Positions 15,000 through 22,944 of a stretch of DNA of 25,304 bases are shown here, in pieces. The stretch comes from SKPH01 sp051748565. Lineage in GTDB: Bacteria; Bacillota; Dethiobacteria; DTU022. The number at the start of each line of letters is the position of its first letter. Within the stretch, counting starts at the first letter, position 1. A program made the translations under genes and the position numbers. The stretch is from contig JBNJHN010000025.1 in NCBI GenBank assembly GCA_051748565.1, forward strand, positions 1 to 25,304, given 5' to 3'. The notes under the pieces were generated by a model, which saw nothing but the letters and a program-made list of their open reading frames with translations, had not been told where the DNA came from and made no database searches.

Positions 15000-17681
15000 T
15001 TACCGGAGCTCCTGCAATCTCTGTCTTAGCTTGATTAGCATTTGTTCCTGTTCTTCACGCCGTAATTTCTCTTTGTCTATAACTTCGGCAGGAGCTTTAT
15101 CAATAAAATAAGGGTTATTTAGTTTGCCCTCCGTCTTTTTAATTTCAGCTAAAACCTGATTAAGCTCTTTTTCGAGGCGGGCGATTTCTGCCTCAAGGTC
15201 TACAACACCTTCCAACGGAAGGTAGGCTTCAATCCCTTCGGCTATAATTGCGGTAAGCGCCTGTTTTGGTTTATCTATTTCCTGCTTGATCGTCAAAGGC
15301 TCTGCTGAAGCCAGTTTTCCGAGGTGATGGCGTTCCTGGTCGAGAAAAACAGCAGTACGGCCTCCTGCCCTAATTATTACTTCAGTTTTTTTACCGGGTG
15401 GCAGCTTAACCAGGCTGCGTAGATTTCTGATAGCCCTGGTTACTTCCTGCAGCAGAGCCATCTCGGCTTTTTCTCCAGGATAAAAGTGTTTCTCATGAGG
15501 TTGAGGCCAGGATGCAACGACGAGAGCTTCTTCTTTGCGGAACGGCAGCTGCTGCCATATTTCCTCGGATATAAAAGGCATAAAAGGGTGAAGCATGCGC
15601 ATAATTCCATCCAGAAGGTATACAAGCAGGCTGCGAGTGCGCTGCCTGTCATCGGTGGCTTCGATGCCGTCATCTTTCATGTAAAGGTAATGCTTGCTTA
15701 ACTCGACATACCAGTCACAATAATCATTCCATATAAATTCGTAGATCAAGCGGGCAGCTTCGCCTAATTCGTATTTTTCAAGCAGGTCAGTCGCTTTGAT
15801 TAGTGTTTCATTGAAGCGGTGCAAAATCCACCGATCAGCCCGTTTTAAACCGGCGGGCAAATTTAAGGGATCAAGATTTGCAAAAGAGGGTTCCTTTTCG
15901 CCTTCGTTCATTAAGTTCATCAGGACAAAACGCGAGGCATTCCAGACCTTGTTGGCAAAATTGCGGCCGGCTTCAACACTTTCCTGCCGGAAACGCTGGT
16001 CATTTCCAGGTGCCTGACCGGTAACCAGGGTAAAGCGCAGCGTATCTGCCCCGTAATTTTCAATTACCTCCAATGGGTCGATACCGTTACCCAATGATTT
16101 GCTCATTTTGCGACCGAGCGGGTCGCGCACCAGGCCGGTAATATAGACAGTATGAAAAGGTTCTTCTTCCATAAAAGCCAGACCCATAAACATCATTCGC
16201 GCAACCCAAAAATAAATTATATCATAGGCGGTTACGAGAACAGAGGTTGGGTAAAAATGATCTAAATCGGGAGTGTTATCCGGCCAACCAAGAGTGGAAA
16301 AGGGCCACAGGGCCGAACTGAACCAGGTATCGAGGACATCGGGATCCTGTTCAAGGGAACCGCTCTTACATTTAGGGCATAATTCCGGTTCGCTGTAATC
16401 GACGATTACCTCCCCGCAGTCACAATACCAGGCAGGAATTCGATGCCCCCACCAGATCTGGCGGGAAATGCACCAATCACGGATGTTTTCAACCCAATTC
16501 TGGTATGTGCGGGTAAAACGAGGCGGGACAAATTGAGTTCGCTTCTCTTCAACAGCTTCAAGTGCCGGCTCGGCCAGGGGTTTCATCTTAACAAACCACT
16601 GTCGCGAAATAAGCGGCTCGACAACTGTACGACAGCGCTGACAGCGACCGAGGGAGTGTTCATAATCTTCCACTTTCTCCACTAATCCCTGCTCATACAG
16701 ATCAGCCAAAACCTGTTTGCGGCATTCATAGCGATCAAGCCCCCTGTAAGGCCCCGCTGCTTCTGTCATTTTTGCGTCTTCATCAATAATCTTGATTACA
16801 TCAAGGTTATGTCTCTGGGCAATAGCAAAATCGTTTGGATCATGTCCCGGCGTAACCTTGACTGCCCCGCTGCCAAAGTCAGGATCGACATAATCATCTG
16901 CAACAATATATATTTTACGGTTCATAAGAGGCAGGTTAACTTGTTTGCCGACTAAGGAGTGATAACGTTTATCCTTGGGATGCACCGCTACTCCACTGTC
17001 ACCAAGCATCGTTTCCGGTCGGGTTGTTGCAACCGTTATTAAACCCGTACCATCTACCAGCGGATAATGGATATGGGTTATTGAAGAAACTTCGTCCTCG
17101 TGTTCAACCTCGATATCAGATAGGGCAGTATGACAGCGCGGGCACCAGTTAATCATATAATCTCCACGATAGATTAAACCTCTATGGTATAAGTCAACAA
17201 AGACCTTACGCACTGCTTTTGAACAACCCTCGTCCATCGTGAAACGTTCACGTGACCAATCGCAGGAAACACCAAGCCGGTAAAGCTGCCTGGTAATCCG
17301 GGTGTGATAAGTATCTTTCCACTGCCAGACCCTCTCCAGGAAAGCCTCACGCCCCAATTCACTGCTGCTTATACCTTCTTCAGCAAGATGCTTTTCAACT
17401 ACGTTCTGAGTGGCTATCCCGGCATGATCGGTACCGGGAAGCCATAGTGTATCGTAACCCTGCATGCGGCGCCAGCGGATGAGAATATCCTGAATCGTAT
17501 TATTCAGAGCATGGCCCATATGCAGCGATCCGGTTACGTTCGGTGGAGGAATTACTATGGTATAGGGTTTCTGACCTGTATTGCGTGCCGCTTTAAAATA
17601 TTCTCCGTCAAGCCAAAACTGATACTTTTCTATTTCAACTGCAGCTGGATTATAGACTGGTGGCAGTGTTGATTCTGACAT
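15000..17681 (-). CDS. valS: Valyl-tRNA synthetase
   Basis: An 893-residue class I aminoacyl-tRNA synthetase charging tRNA-Val. The HIGH motif appears as PNVTGSLHMGH (HMGH at 54-57) and KMSKS as GRKMSKSLGNG (525-529). The editing domain (about 200-350) contains TTRPETMLGDSGVAVHP. Zinc-like cysteine pairs are at 180/183, 347/350, 420/422 and 435/438. The anticodon-binding domain follows and the protein ends in the ValS-specific coiled coil (LEAEIARLEKELNQVLAEI and beyond). ATG at 17681 has GAGGTGA about five bases upstream. Length is normal. It has its own promoter upstream. Confidence 0.97.
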   Translation of the reverse strand: MSESTLPPVYNPAAVEIEKYQFWLDGEYFKAARNTGQKPYTIVIPPPNVTGSLHMGHALNNTIQDILIRWRRMQGYDTLWLPGTDHAGIATQNVVEKHLAEEGISSSELGREAFLERVWQWKDTYHTRITRQLYRLGVSCDWSRERFTMDEGCSKAVRKVFVDLYHRGLIYRGDYMINWCPRCHTALSDIEVEHEDEVSSITHIHYPLVDGTGLITVATTRPETMLGDSGVAVHPKDKRYHSLVGKQVNLPLMNRKIYIVADDYVDPDFGSGAVKVTPGHDPNDFAIAQRHNLDVIKIIDEDAKMTEAAGPYRGLDRYECRKQVLADLYEQGLVEKVEDYEHSLGRCQRCRTVVEPLISRQWFVKMKPLAEPALEAVEEKRTQFVPPRFTRTYQNWVENIRDWCISRQIWWGHRIPAWYCDCGEVIVDYSEPELCPKCKSGSLEQDPDVLDTWFSSALWPFSTLGWPDNTPDLDHFYPTSVLVTAYDIIYFWVARMMFMGLAFMEEEPFHTVYITGLVRDPLGRKMSKSLGNGIDPLEVIENYGADTLRFTLVTGQAPGNDQRFRQESVEAGRNFANKVWNASRFVLMNLMNEGEKEPSFANLDPLNLPAGLKRADRWILHRFNETLIKATDLLEKYELGEAARLIYEFIWNDYCDWYVELSKHYLYMKDDGIEATDDRQRTRSLLVYLLDGIMRMLHPFMPFISEEIWQQLPFRKEEALVVASWPQPHEKHFYPGEKAEMALLQEVTRAIRNLRSLVKLPPGKKTEVIIRAGGRTAVFLDQERHHLGKLASAEPLTIKQEIDKPKQALTAIIAEGIEAYLPLEGVVDLEAEIARLEKELNQVLAEIKKTEGKLNNPYFIDKAPAEVIDKEKLRREEQEQMLIKLRQRLQELR

Positions 17682-17772
17682 ATAGTCACCTCGTTAAGGA
17701 TTTAAGGTTATAGAGTCCGGAGGTTATAACAATCCCACGGAAATGTTTTTTATTATCGATGCACACTAAACA

Positions 17773-17801
17773 ATTATACTTCTGGATCTCTTCAAAGACA
17801 A
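17773..17801 (-). promoter_or_regulatory. Predicted sigma-A-type promoter for valS
   Basis: On the minus strand TTGTCT (17801-17796) and TATAAT (17778-17773) are separated by exactly 17 bases: a perfect -10 and a four-of-six -35. Transcription would begin near 17766, giving a leader of about 85 bases before the valS ATG. That leader is too short for a T-box and lacks its conserved sequence. It starts about 30 bases after the response regulator stop and separates valS from the kor/two-component operon. Confidence 0.72.
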
Positions 17802-17831
17802 GGTTTACACAGCTTCCAGATCCTTCAAACT

Positions 17832-18755
17832 TTATTTCTTAATATCCCAGTAAAGTGCATTAATAAATTGTTTTATGTTAACCCGTGTTTTGGTCGGGGT
17901 TTCCTGCTCCTGTTCAATCTCTTTCATTTTAAGACGAAGTTCTCCAAAATCAAAATACTTTGGCCCATACCTCTCAAAAATTGGGTTATTATAATCTTCC
18001 ATGCCGAGAGCTGCAATATGGTCTATGGCATGCTTGATAGCCCGGCGAACTCGCTGTTCTATAGCGCGCACATCTGTTTTTTTATCTTCTTCCCGTAGAT
18101 ACTTTTCCTGTACCGCCTGGTAAAGATCCTTTAAATGCCTATATTCACCCAGGTATTTTTCGATATCTGGCACTGTGTTTAAAAAGAGAATAATCTGAAC
18201 CAGATCATGACTGCCCGGCTCGCCAATCAACCCCAGATCGGCAAGGGTTTCCCGGGTCCTCTCCTTGATTGTGGTCTGATCGAGGCTGTGAGTCCCGGAA
18301 ATACCGGCAGGTTGTTTAGTACTGCTAATCTGATCAAGAGCCGCAATAGATTCACGCATTTGTTCAAATGAACGTTCCATCTTTATACGTTCTGTAATTC
18401 CTATAATCACGGATATTACTTCAACCTTATTAATCGGTTTGTTGATATAAAACTCTATGCCCGCTGCATAAGCCTGCGCAATTATTTCTTTTTTTTCAAC
18501 CTGGGAGATCATCATTATCTTGCCCTGAAAATCCCGCTTTCTGAGCTCCTCAACTATTTCGATACCATCTTTACCCGGCATCAGAAGATCAATGAGCAGT
18601 ATATCTGGTTGGTGATATATAATTGTCCCAACCACATTGCCATGTCCATCTGCTAATTCACCAATCACTTCGCCAAGTTGTTCATCCTCGATGATCTGAG
18701 CCAGAATGCGGCGACAGGCAAGATCATCATCTAAGATAAAAAAAGTAAACTCCAT
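17832..18755 (-). CDS. glnL: Response regulator, GlnL/YcbB-type
   Basis: About 307 residues. Residues 1-125 form a receiver domain: the acidic pair in FFILDDD, the phosphoacceptor Asp at about 56 in LLIDLLMPGKDG, and the lysine in INKPINK. A linker and coiled region (about 126-165) follow. The C-terminal domain (about 166-300) resembles the YcbB domain of Bacillus GlnL, with GLIGEPGSHDLVQIILFLN, RVRRAIKHAIDHIAALG and YFDFGELRLKMKE. Bacillus GlnL regulates glutamine use genes with GlnK. The frame opens with TTG at 18758, but ATG at 18755 has GGAGG seven bases upstream and is preferred. It starts within a few bases of the kinase stop. The glutamine role is carried over from the family, not shown. 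Confidence 0.82.
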   Translation of the reverse strand: MEFTFFILDDDLACRRILAQIIEDEQLGEVIGELADGHGNVVGTIIYHQPDILLIDLLMPGKDGIEIVEELRKRDFQGKIMMISQVEKKEIIAQAYAAGIEFYINKPINKVEVISVIIGITERIKMERSFEQMRESIAALDQISSTKQPAGISGTHSLDQTTIKERTRETLADLGLIGEPGSHDLVQIILFLNTVPDIEKYLGEYRHLKDLYQAVQEKYLREEDKKTDVRAIEQRVRRAIKHAIDHIAALGMEDYNNPIFERYGPKYFDFGELRLKMKEIEQEQETPTKTRVNIKQFINALYWDIKK

Positions 18756-18758
18756 CAA

Positions 18759-20063
18759 CTATCCTCCGGTTAAACTGGCAACTGGAATTAAGATAATAAA
18801 ACATTTTTCAGACGGGGTTTCCCGGAAACTCACTTTGCCTTGAAAACTTTCAACAAGGCCTTTTACATAAGCAAGGCCGATCCCTGTAGATGGCACTCCT
18901 TCCGTGGAAAACTTGGTCGTGAATCCGAGCTCGAATATAAGCTCGCGATCACGCTCTTTAACCGGATTCCCATTATCACAGACATATATTCTGAGCACTT
19001 TTCCTTTGCGTTTTACCCCGAGACGTATGTACCCTTCGCTGGAAATAGCTTCAACGGCATTAGAAACCAGGTTATTAAGAATCGCCAAGAGTGGATAAAT
19101 CTGCTCAATCTCCAGGTCTTCTTCTATTTTCAGATTGAACTGGACCATTTTCTCCAGGCTATGACTATAACTCCGGTTAGTTTTTATGACCAGGTCTATT
19201 AGGTCAGAAAGTTTCATAACCGGTTTATCTTTTCTGATTTTAAGGACTTCTCCAAGTCCGGCCAGGATACGGACTGTATCCTTTTTTACTTCATGAACTT
19301 CTTCAGCTACCTCCAGGGCTGCTCTTTCCATTGAAGAATCGGCCAATTTTAATTCTTTTAACTGCTTGTGTAAATTATAGCTCTTTGCCATTATGTTTTC
19401 TATGTTTTCCATTGATTTTTGCATGTAAAAAAGCTCATCGTAAAGTTCGGAAGCGACGATTAGCATTTTTTCATAGCTTACTTTTTGCTGTTCATCTAAA
19501 ACCATCGTCTTCTGGAACTGACTGATGTTGACCAGACTGCTTACTAAAAAAACCTGAACGGAAGACATTAGAACTAAAATAATGATGTTATCAATAACAA
19601 TAATTTCCTGATAAGGAACTCTGACCACAGCTTCAGCAAAGTTCGATACTGTAATCGCAGCACCTAAATAGAGAATCAGGGGCACAGAAAATTTACGCGC
19701 CCCTTCCCTTATCCCGCCAATTTTAAGAATAATCGAAAGTAGAAGAAAGTAAACCAATCCTGAATACTGGTGAGCCATCATAAAAGTAAAGTAATCGCGA
19801 GGCAACCAGAAGAAGTAATCTAAAGCCACTCTTAAAAGCAGGGTTGATATGGCAACAAGAATAGCAGTTGGAATGATCAAAAGATGATTCAGACTGAGAA
19901 TAGCATAAACAAAAACCACCGTGCCCATTGAAAAACGAAATGGTCCGATGTCTGTTACAATAAAAAGTTCAGTGGCAATTACAGTAACCGTGACAACAAG
20001 TATAACCTTTTTATTGAGGGGTTTGAGCAGATAATCCGATATCCCGCCCCTGGCCCTCCTCAT
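18759..20063 (-). CDS. glnK: Membrane sensor histidine kinase, GlnK/YcbA-type
   Basis: About 434 residues. The N-terminal half has five or six membrane helices. The phosphoacceptor region has the unusual box EEVHEVKKD (H about 257), typical of the GlnK-like group. The ATPase domain has NNLVSNAVEA (N box), DNGNP (G1), FELGFTTK and GVPSTGIGLAYVK (G2). The frame is open to ATG 20177, but that would overlap korC by 167 bases and add a stretch resembling no kinase. ATG at 20063 gives a short basic lead before helix 1 and is chosen tentatively (53-base overlap). A CTG at 20030 is a further option. It is probably cotranscribed with korDABC and pairs with the response regulator directly downstream. 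The ligand is unknown; glutamine or glutamate is the family-based guess. Confidence 0.82.
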   Translation of the reverse strand: MRRARGGISDYLLKPLNKKVILVVTVTVIATELFIVTDIGPFRFSMGTVVFVYAILSLNHLLIIPTAILVAISTLLLRVALDYFFWLPRDYFTFMMAHQYSGLVYFLLLSIILKIGGIREGARKFSVPLILYLGAAITVSNFAEAVVRVPYQEIIVIDNIIILVLMSSVQVFLVSSLVNISQFQKTMVLDEQQKVSYEKMLIVASELYDELFYMQKSMENIENIMAKSYNLHKQLKELKLADSSMERAALEVAEEVHEVKKDTVRILAGLGEVLKIRKDKPVMKLSDLIDLVIKTNRSYSHSLEKMVQFNLKIEEDLEIEQIYPLLAILNNLVSNAVEAISSEGYIRLGVKRKGKVLRIYVCDNGNPVKERDRELIFELGFTTKFSTEGVPSTGIGLAYVKGLVESFQGKVSFRETPSEKCFIILIPVASLTGG

Positions 20064-20589
20064 ACAGGCGGTAGCCCATGTCAAAAGCCTGTTGATTGAG
20101 CTCACCACTTCCCTTGGGCGCCATCTTGAAAATGCTTTCCCTGAATATATCCCGATCAACAAGCCCTGTCGCAGCATTTATCACACCAAGAGCAAGCATA
20201 TTGGCGACAACTTCACGGCCGATTTTTTCTTTGGCGGTCCGCGTTATCAGATAAGGCTGTATATTATATTCATCGCTGGCTGAGCAGCTGACGAATGTGG
20301 AATCTACGATAATAATACATCCAGGGTCAACCTTGGGCAGGTACTTATTAAACGAAGTCTGGTTCATACAAAGCAGGACAGTTGGTTTGGTCACTTTGGG
20401 GTATTCAATTGTATCTATATCAATAATCACGCCGGCCATGCTTGCGCCACCTCTGGCTTCAGGACCATATGATTGTGTCTGAACTACATTTTTGTTATCA
20501 TTGACAGCCGCTTCAGCCAGAATGATTGCTGCAAGGATCAGACCCTGTCCTCCGGCGCCGGTCAGCAATATTTCCTGCCTGTTACCCAA
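20011..20589 (-). CDS. korC: 2-oxoacid:ferredoxin oxidoreductase gamma subunit
   Basis: A 192-residue gamma subunit of the 2-oxoacid:ferredoxin oxidoreductase family. The N-terminal GAGGQGLILAA loop and the QSYGPEARGGASMAGVII motif are diagnostic; VANMLALG sits in the C-terminal half. In the enzyme the gamma part binds coenzyme A. TTG at 20589 is the start, with AGGAGG seven bases before it. It follows korB with a short gap, and its 3' end overlaps the histidine kinase frame. The order D-A-B-C and the separate gamma gene fit 2-oxoglutarate:ferredoxin oxidoreductase, though a related oxoacid is possible. Confidence 0.92.
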   Translation of the reverse strand: MGNRQEILLTGAGGQGLILAAIILAEAAVNDNKNVVQTQSYGPEARGGASMAGVIIDIDTIEYPKVTKPTVLLCMNQTSFNKYLPKVDPGCIIIVDSTFVSCSASDEYNIQPYLITRTAKEKIGREVVANMLALGVINAATGLVDRDIFRESIFKMAPKGSGELNQQAFDMGYRLYEEGQGRDIGLSAQTPQ

Positions 20590-20606
20590 AGGAATACCTC
20601 CTGTTT

Positions 20607-21428
20607 TCAGCCGATTTCCTTACCGATTGATCGGTAATACTGTTCGGCAAATTCCGGAGCATCGATAGAGAAAAGGACACCTGTAATTATTTTATCGACC
20701 AGATCCGCCTCTTCCATATTCGCAGCACGTTCAGTAGAAATACTGCTATCTTTCATATCGCGCAGCATATCCACAGCTCCGCCCAACTTGTTACGTCTTC
20801 CGTAGGCAATCGGGCAGGGAGAGAGCGCTTCAACAACTGAAAAGCCCCGGTGGTTTGCCCCTCTGACAATTAACTGCTCCAGCTGCCTGGGCTGAGCAGC
20901 AATACCCCTGGCTCCGAATGTTGCCCCGGCCCCCCTGGCAAGTTCCAGCAGGTCAAACGATCTTTCAAGTGTCCCGCGAGGAGCGGTTGTAGCCTTTTTC
21001 CCGGTCGGAGTAAGCGGAGAATGTTGTCCGCCGGTCATTCCGTAAATATGATTATTGACTATTACTGCATTTAAATCTATATTCCTCCTGGCCGAATGAA
21101 TAAAATGATTGCCGCCGATAGCGCTGCAGTCACCATCGCCCATTATAACAAAAAGCTTGAGTTCGGGCCTGGCCATCTTTAGGCCGGTGGCAAAAGCCAG
21201 GGCCCGCCCATGAGTAGTATGCAGGGTATTAAAGTTTAGATAACCTGCCGCCCTTGATGAACAGCCGATACCTGAAACAATAACCACATCTTTCTGGTCA
21301 TAATCGGCCCGTTCAACAGCTCTTACCAGGGCAGCAGTAACAATGCCATTTCCACAGCCGGGGCACCAGATATGAGGTAATTTTTTCGTCCTTAAAAAAT
21401 CCTGGGTTAGATGTTCTATGAGAGCCAC
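20607..21428 (-). CDS. korB: 2-oxoacid:ferredoxin oxidoreductase beta subunit (thiamine diphosphate-binding)
   Basis: A 273-residue beta subunit. HIWCPGCGNGIV near the N-terminus and GIGCSSRAAGYLNF are family motifs. The thiamine diphosphate/Mg site is GDGDCSAIGGNHFIHSARRN followed by VNNHIYGMTGGQHSPLTP. The cluster cysteines C20-x2-C23 and a later cysteine in SPCPIAYG fit a bound 4Fe-4S cluster. GTG at 21428 is the first standard start but it lies inside the GGGAGGTGG ribosome binding site. The ATA three codons on (21419) stands about eight bases after GGAGG and could be the real start. Its 5' end overlaps the korA stop. It catalyses decarboxylation of the 2-oxoacid and reduction of ferredoxin with the other Kor subunits. 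Confidence 0.93.
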   Translation of the reverse strand: MALIEHLTQDFLRTKKLPHIWCPGCGNGIVTAALVRAVERADYDQKDVVIVSGIGCSSRAAGYLNFNTLHTTHGRALAFATGLKMARPELKLFVIMGDGDCSAIGGNHFIHSARRNIDLNAVIVNNHIYGMTGGQHSPLTPTGKKATTAPRGTLERSFDLLELARGAGATFGARGIAAQPRQLEQLIVRGANHRGFSVVEALSPCPIAYGRRNKLGGAVDMLRDMKDSSISTERAANMEEADLVDKIITGVLFSIDAPEFAEQYYRSIGKEIG

Positions 21429-22546
21429 CTCCCTACTTCATCGGAGATCTGATCCGGACTGATCATTTCCCCGTCATAACGATTCACCGGGATAACCCTG
21501 GCTTCACCACATGCATAGCGCTCCACCTCACCGACAAGCTGACCCATGTTCATTTCCGGAACCAGGATAACATCGGCCTGCCGGGCCAGTGCTTCTATTT
21601 CCCTGGCAGGAAAAGGCCATATTGTCTGTAAGCTTAAAAGCCCAACCGGTAAGCGTTTCTGCCAGTATGCTTTTTTAACTACCGCCCTCGCCGAGCGAAC
21701 AGCACAACCATAAGTAACGATAGCTACCCTGGGCTCTTTATGTCCGATATAGTTGGTCAGGATAATCTCATCACGGTATTTTTCCAGCTTTCCATGAAGA
21801 CGCTCGAGGGCCCGTTCAACCTGAGGCGGATCACCGGTCGGAAAACCGTACTGGTCGTGGAACAAACCTGTCACATGGTAATAATGGCCGAAGCCAAAAG
21901 GCACCAGCGGAGTGAGCCCTTTTTCATCATAGGGTTTCCAATCGGAAGGTACTTTATCGCTCGATTTTTCCACCATCAGCTTACCTGTTTCGGGTATTTG
22001 GACTTTTTCCCGCATGTGGCCGATAACTTCATCCAGTAAAACAATCACCGGCTGCCTCAGCTTTTGGCTCAAGTTAACAGCGGCAATCGTAAGATAATAT
22101 GTTTCATATACTGATGCCGGCGAAAAAACAATAATCGGATGATCACCATGAGTACCCCAGCGAGCCTGCATAACATCACCCTGTGCAGGAGCGGTAGGAA
22201 CGCCTGTGCTAGGACCCATACGCTGGACATTGACAACAACGCAGGGTATCTCCGCCATAATTGCATAGCCCAGGTTTTCCTGCTTCAGAGAAAAACCCGG
22301 TCCGCTTGTAGCAGTCAGGGTTCGCATACCGCCGATGGATGCTCCGATTATCGCAGCCATACTGGCTATTTCGTCTTCCATCTGTATAAAAACTCCGCCG
22401 ATGTCGGGCAGCTTGGCTGCCATATGCTCGGCAATTTCCGTCGAAGGTGTTATTGGGTACCCGGCATAAAAACGAACGCCCGCGCTGATCGCTCCCACTG
22501 CGCAGGCCTCATTGCCTTGCATCAGAACCGGTTTTATCTCCGGCAT
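21416..22546 (-). CDS. korA: 2-oxoacid:ferredoxin oxidoreductase alpha subunit
   Basis: A 376-residue alpha subunit. The N-terminal block GNEACAVGAISAGVRFYAGYPITPSTE, the MEDEIASMAAIIGAS motif and TATSGPGFSLKQENLGYA are diagnostic for KorA/VorB-type alpha chains. The C-terminal half holds the second pyrimidine-domain-like part, with the conserved EMNMGQL motif. The frame opens at 22582, but ATG at 22546 with GGAGG ten bases upstream is the natural start, overlapping korD by 38 bases. Length is as expected for KorA of the KorDABC type. The specific oxoacid cannot be told from sequence by eye; the glutamate dehydrogenase next door favours 2-oxoglutarate. Confidence 0.93.
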   Translation of the reverse strand: MPEIKPVLMQGNEACAVGAISAGVRFYAGYPITPSTEIAEHMAAKLPDIGGVFIQMEDEIASMAAIIGASIGGMRTLTATSGPGFSLKQENLGYAIMAEIPCVVVNVQRMGPSTGVPTAPAQGDVMQARWGTHGDHPIIVFSPASVYETYYLTIAAVNLSQKLRQPVIVLLDEVIGHMREKVQIPETGKLMVEKSSDKVPSDWKPYDEKGLTPLVPFGFGHYYHVTGLFHDQYGFPTGDPPQVERALERLHGKLEKYRDEIILTNYIGHKEPRVAIVTYGCAVRSARAVVKKAYWQKRLPVGLLSLQTIWPFPAREIEALARQADVILVPEMNMGQLVGEVERYACGEARVIPVNRYDGEMISPDQISDEVGRWLS

Positions 22547-22769
22547 TAGTTGAAAGCCTCCTCTTGACCACTGCAATTGCAAAATCGGGGCAAAATGTTT
22601 CGCAGACCCCGCAGGCGGTGCACTTAACTAAATCCTTTTCGGCTTTACCGTGTTCGTCCATAAAAAGAGCTTCCTTTGGACAGAAAGCTATACAGATCCC
22701 GCATCCTTTGCACCAATCACGGTTTATCAGAAGATCGGCATTCGAAATGCTTCTTTTAGCCTGCGCCAA
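22509..22769 (-). CDS. korD: 2-oxoacid:ferredoxin oxidoreductase delta subunit (2[4Fe-4S] ferredoxin-like)
   Basis: An 86-residue ferredoxin-like protein with two cluster motifs, CKGCGICIAFCPKEAL and CTACGVCETFCPDFAI. It passes electrons from the thiamine-bound intermediate to external ferredoxin in the Kor complex. The start is TTG at 22769 with GGGGGAG about eight bases upstream. Its C-terminal 12 or so residues are encoded in the overlap with korA. It is the first gene of the operon, about 110 bases after the predicted transcription start. Confidence 0.93.
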   Translation of the reverse strand: MAQAKRSISNADLLINRDWCKGCGICIAFCPKEALFMDEHGKAEKDLVKCTACGVCETFCPDFAIAVVKRRLSTNAGDKTGSDARQ

Positions 22770-22886
22770 GTATATATCTCCCCCTGTTCGGAATCGATTT
22801 AACCACCAATTATGATTTTAAGCTTCAACCTACCATAAGTGACAGAAAGATACCGGAAATCTTATAGAATCTTTTTATATTTTATC

Positions 22887-22895
22887 ATTATAACA
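22887..22895 (-). promoter_or_regulatory. Predicted extended -10 promoter of the kor operon
   Basis: On the minus strand TGTTATAAT reads as a TGn extended -10 with a perfect TATAAT (22892-22887). There is no good -35 at 16-18 bases, where the arm of an inverted repeat lies instead. Transcription would begin near 22880 and leave a leader of about 110 bases before korD. No riboswitch was recognised in that leader. Confidence 0.55.
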
Positions 22896-22898
22896 CAT

Positions 22899-22929
22899 AG
22901 CAGGATGAGCACCAGGTGCTCATCCTGCT
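22899..22929. terminator. Strong 15-bp inverted repeat between glutamate dehydrogenase and korD
   Basis: AGCAGGATGAGCACC and its exact complement GGTGCTCATCCTGCT are separated by a single A. It starts about 16 bases after the dehydrogenase stop, where a terminator would be expected. On the minus strand the bases that follow are TATGTGTTATAA, not a T run. On the plus strand a short T run follows after four bases (CAACCTTTTTA). It may be a terminator with a weak tail, an RNA end protector, or an operator, since it covers the -35 region of the kor promoter. Confidence 0.65.
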
Positions 22930-22944
22930 CAACCTTTTTAATTA

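Noticed and set aside
17682..17831. Possible T-box leader before valS
   Set aside because: The leader from the predicted start is only about 85 bases, with no T-box conserved sequence and no terminator hairpin with a T run.
17779..17831. Terminator after the response regulator (GGATCT...AGATCC)
   Set aside because: Only six base pairs with a loop of about 30 bases and no following T run.
20064..20177. Kinase start at ATG 20177
   Set aside because: It would overlap korC by 167 bases, and the extra residues read as an out-of-frame copy of the korC C-terminus.
22139..22549. 136-residue plus-strand open frame
   Set aside because: It lies wholly antisense to korA, whose family motifs are unmistakable, and shows no recognisable domain or ribosome binding site.
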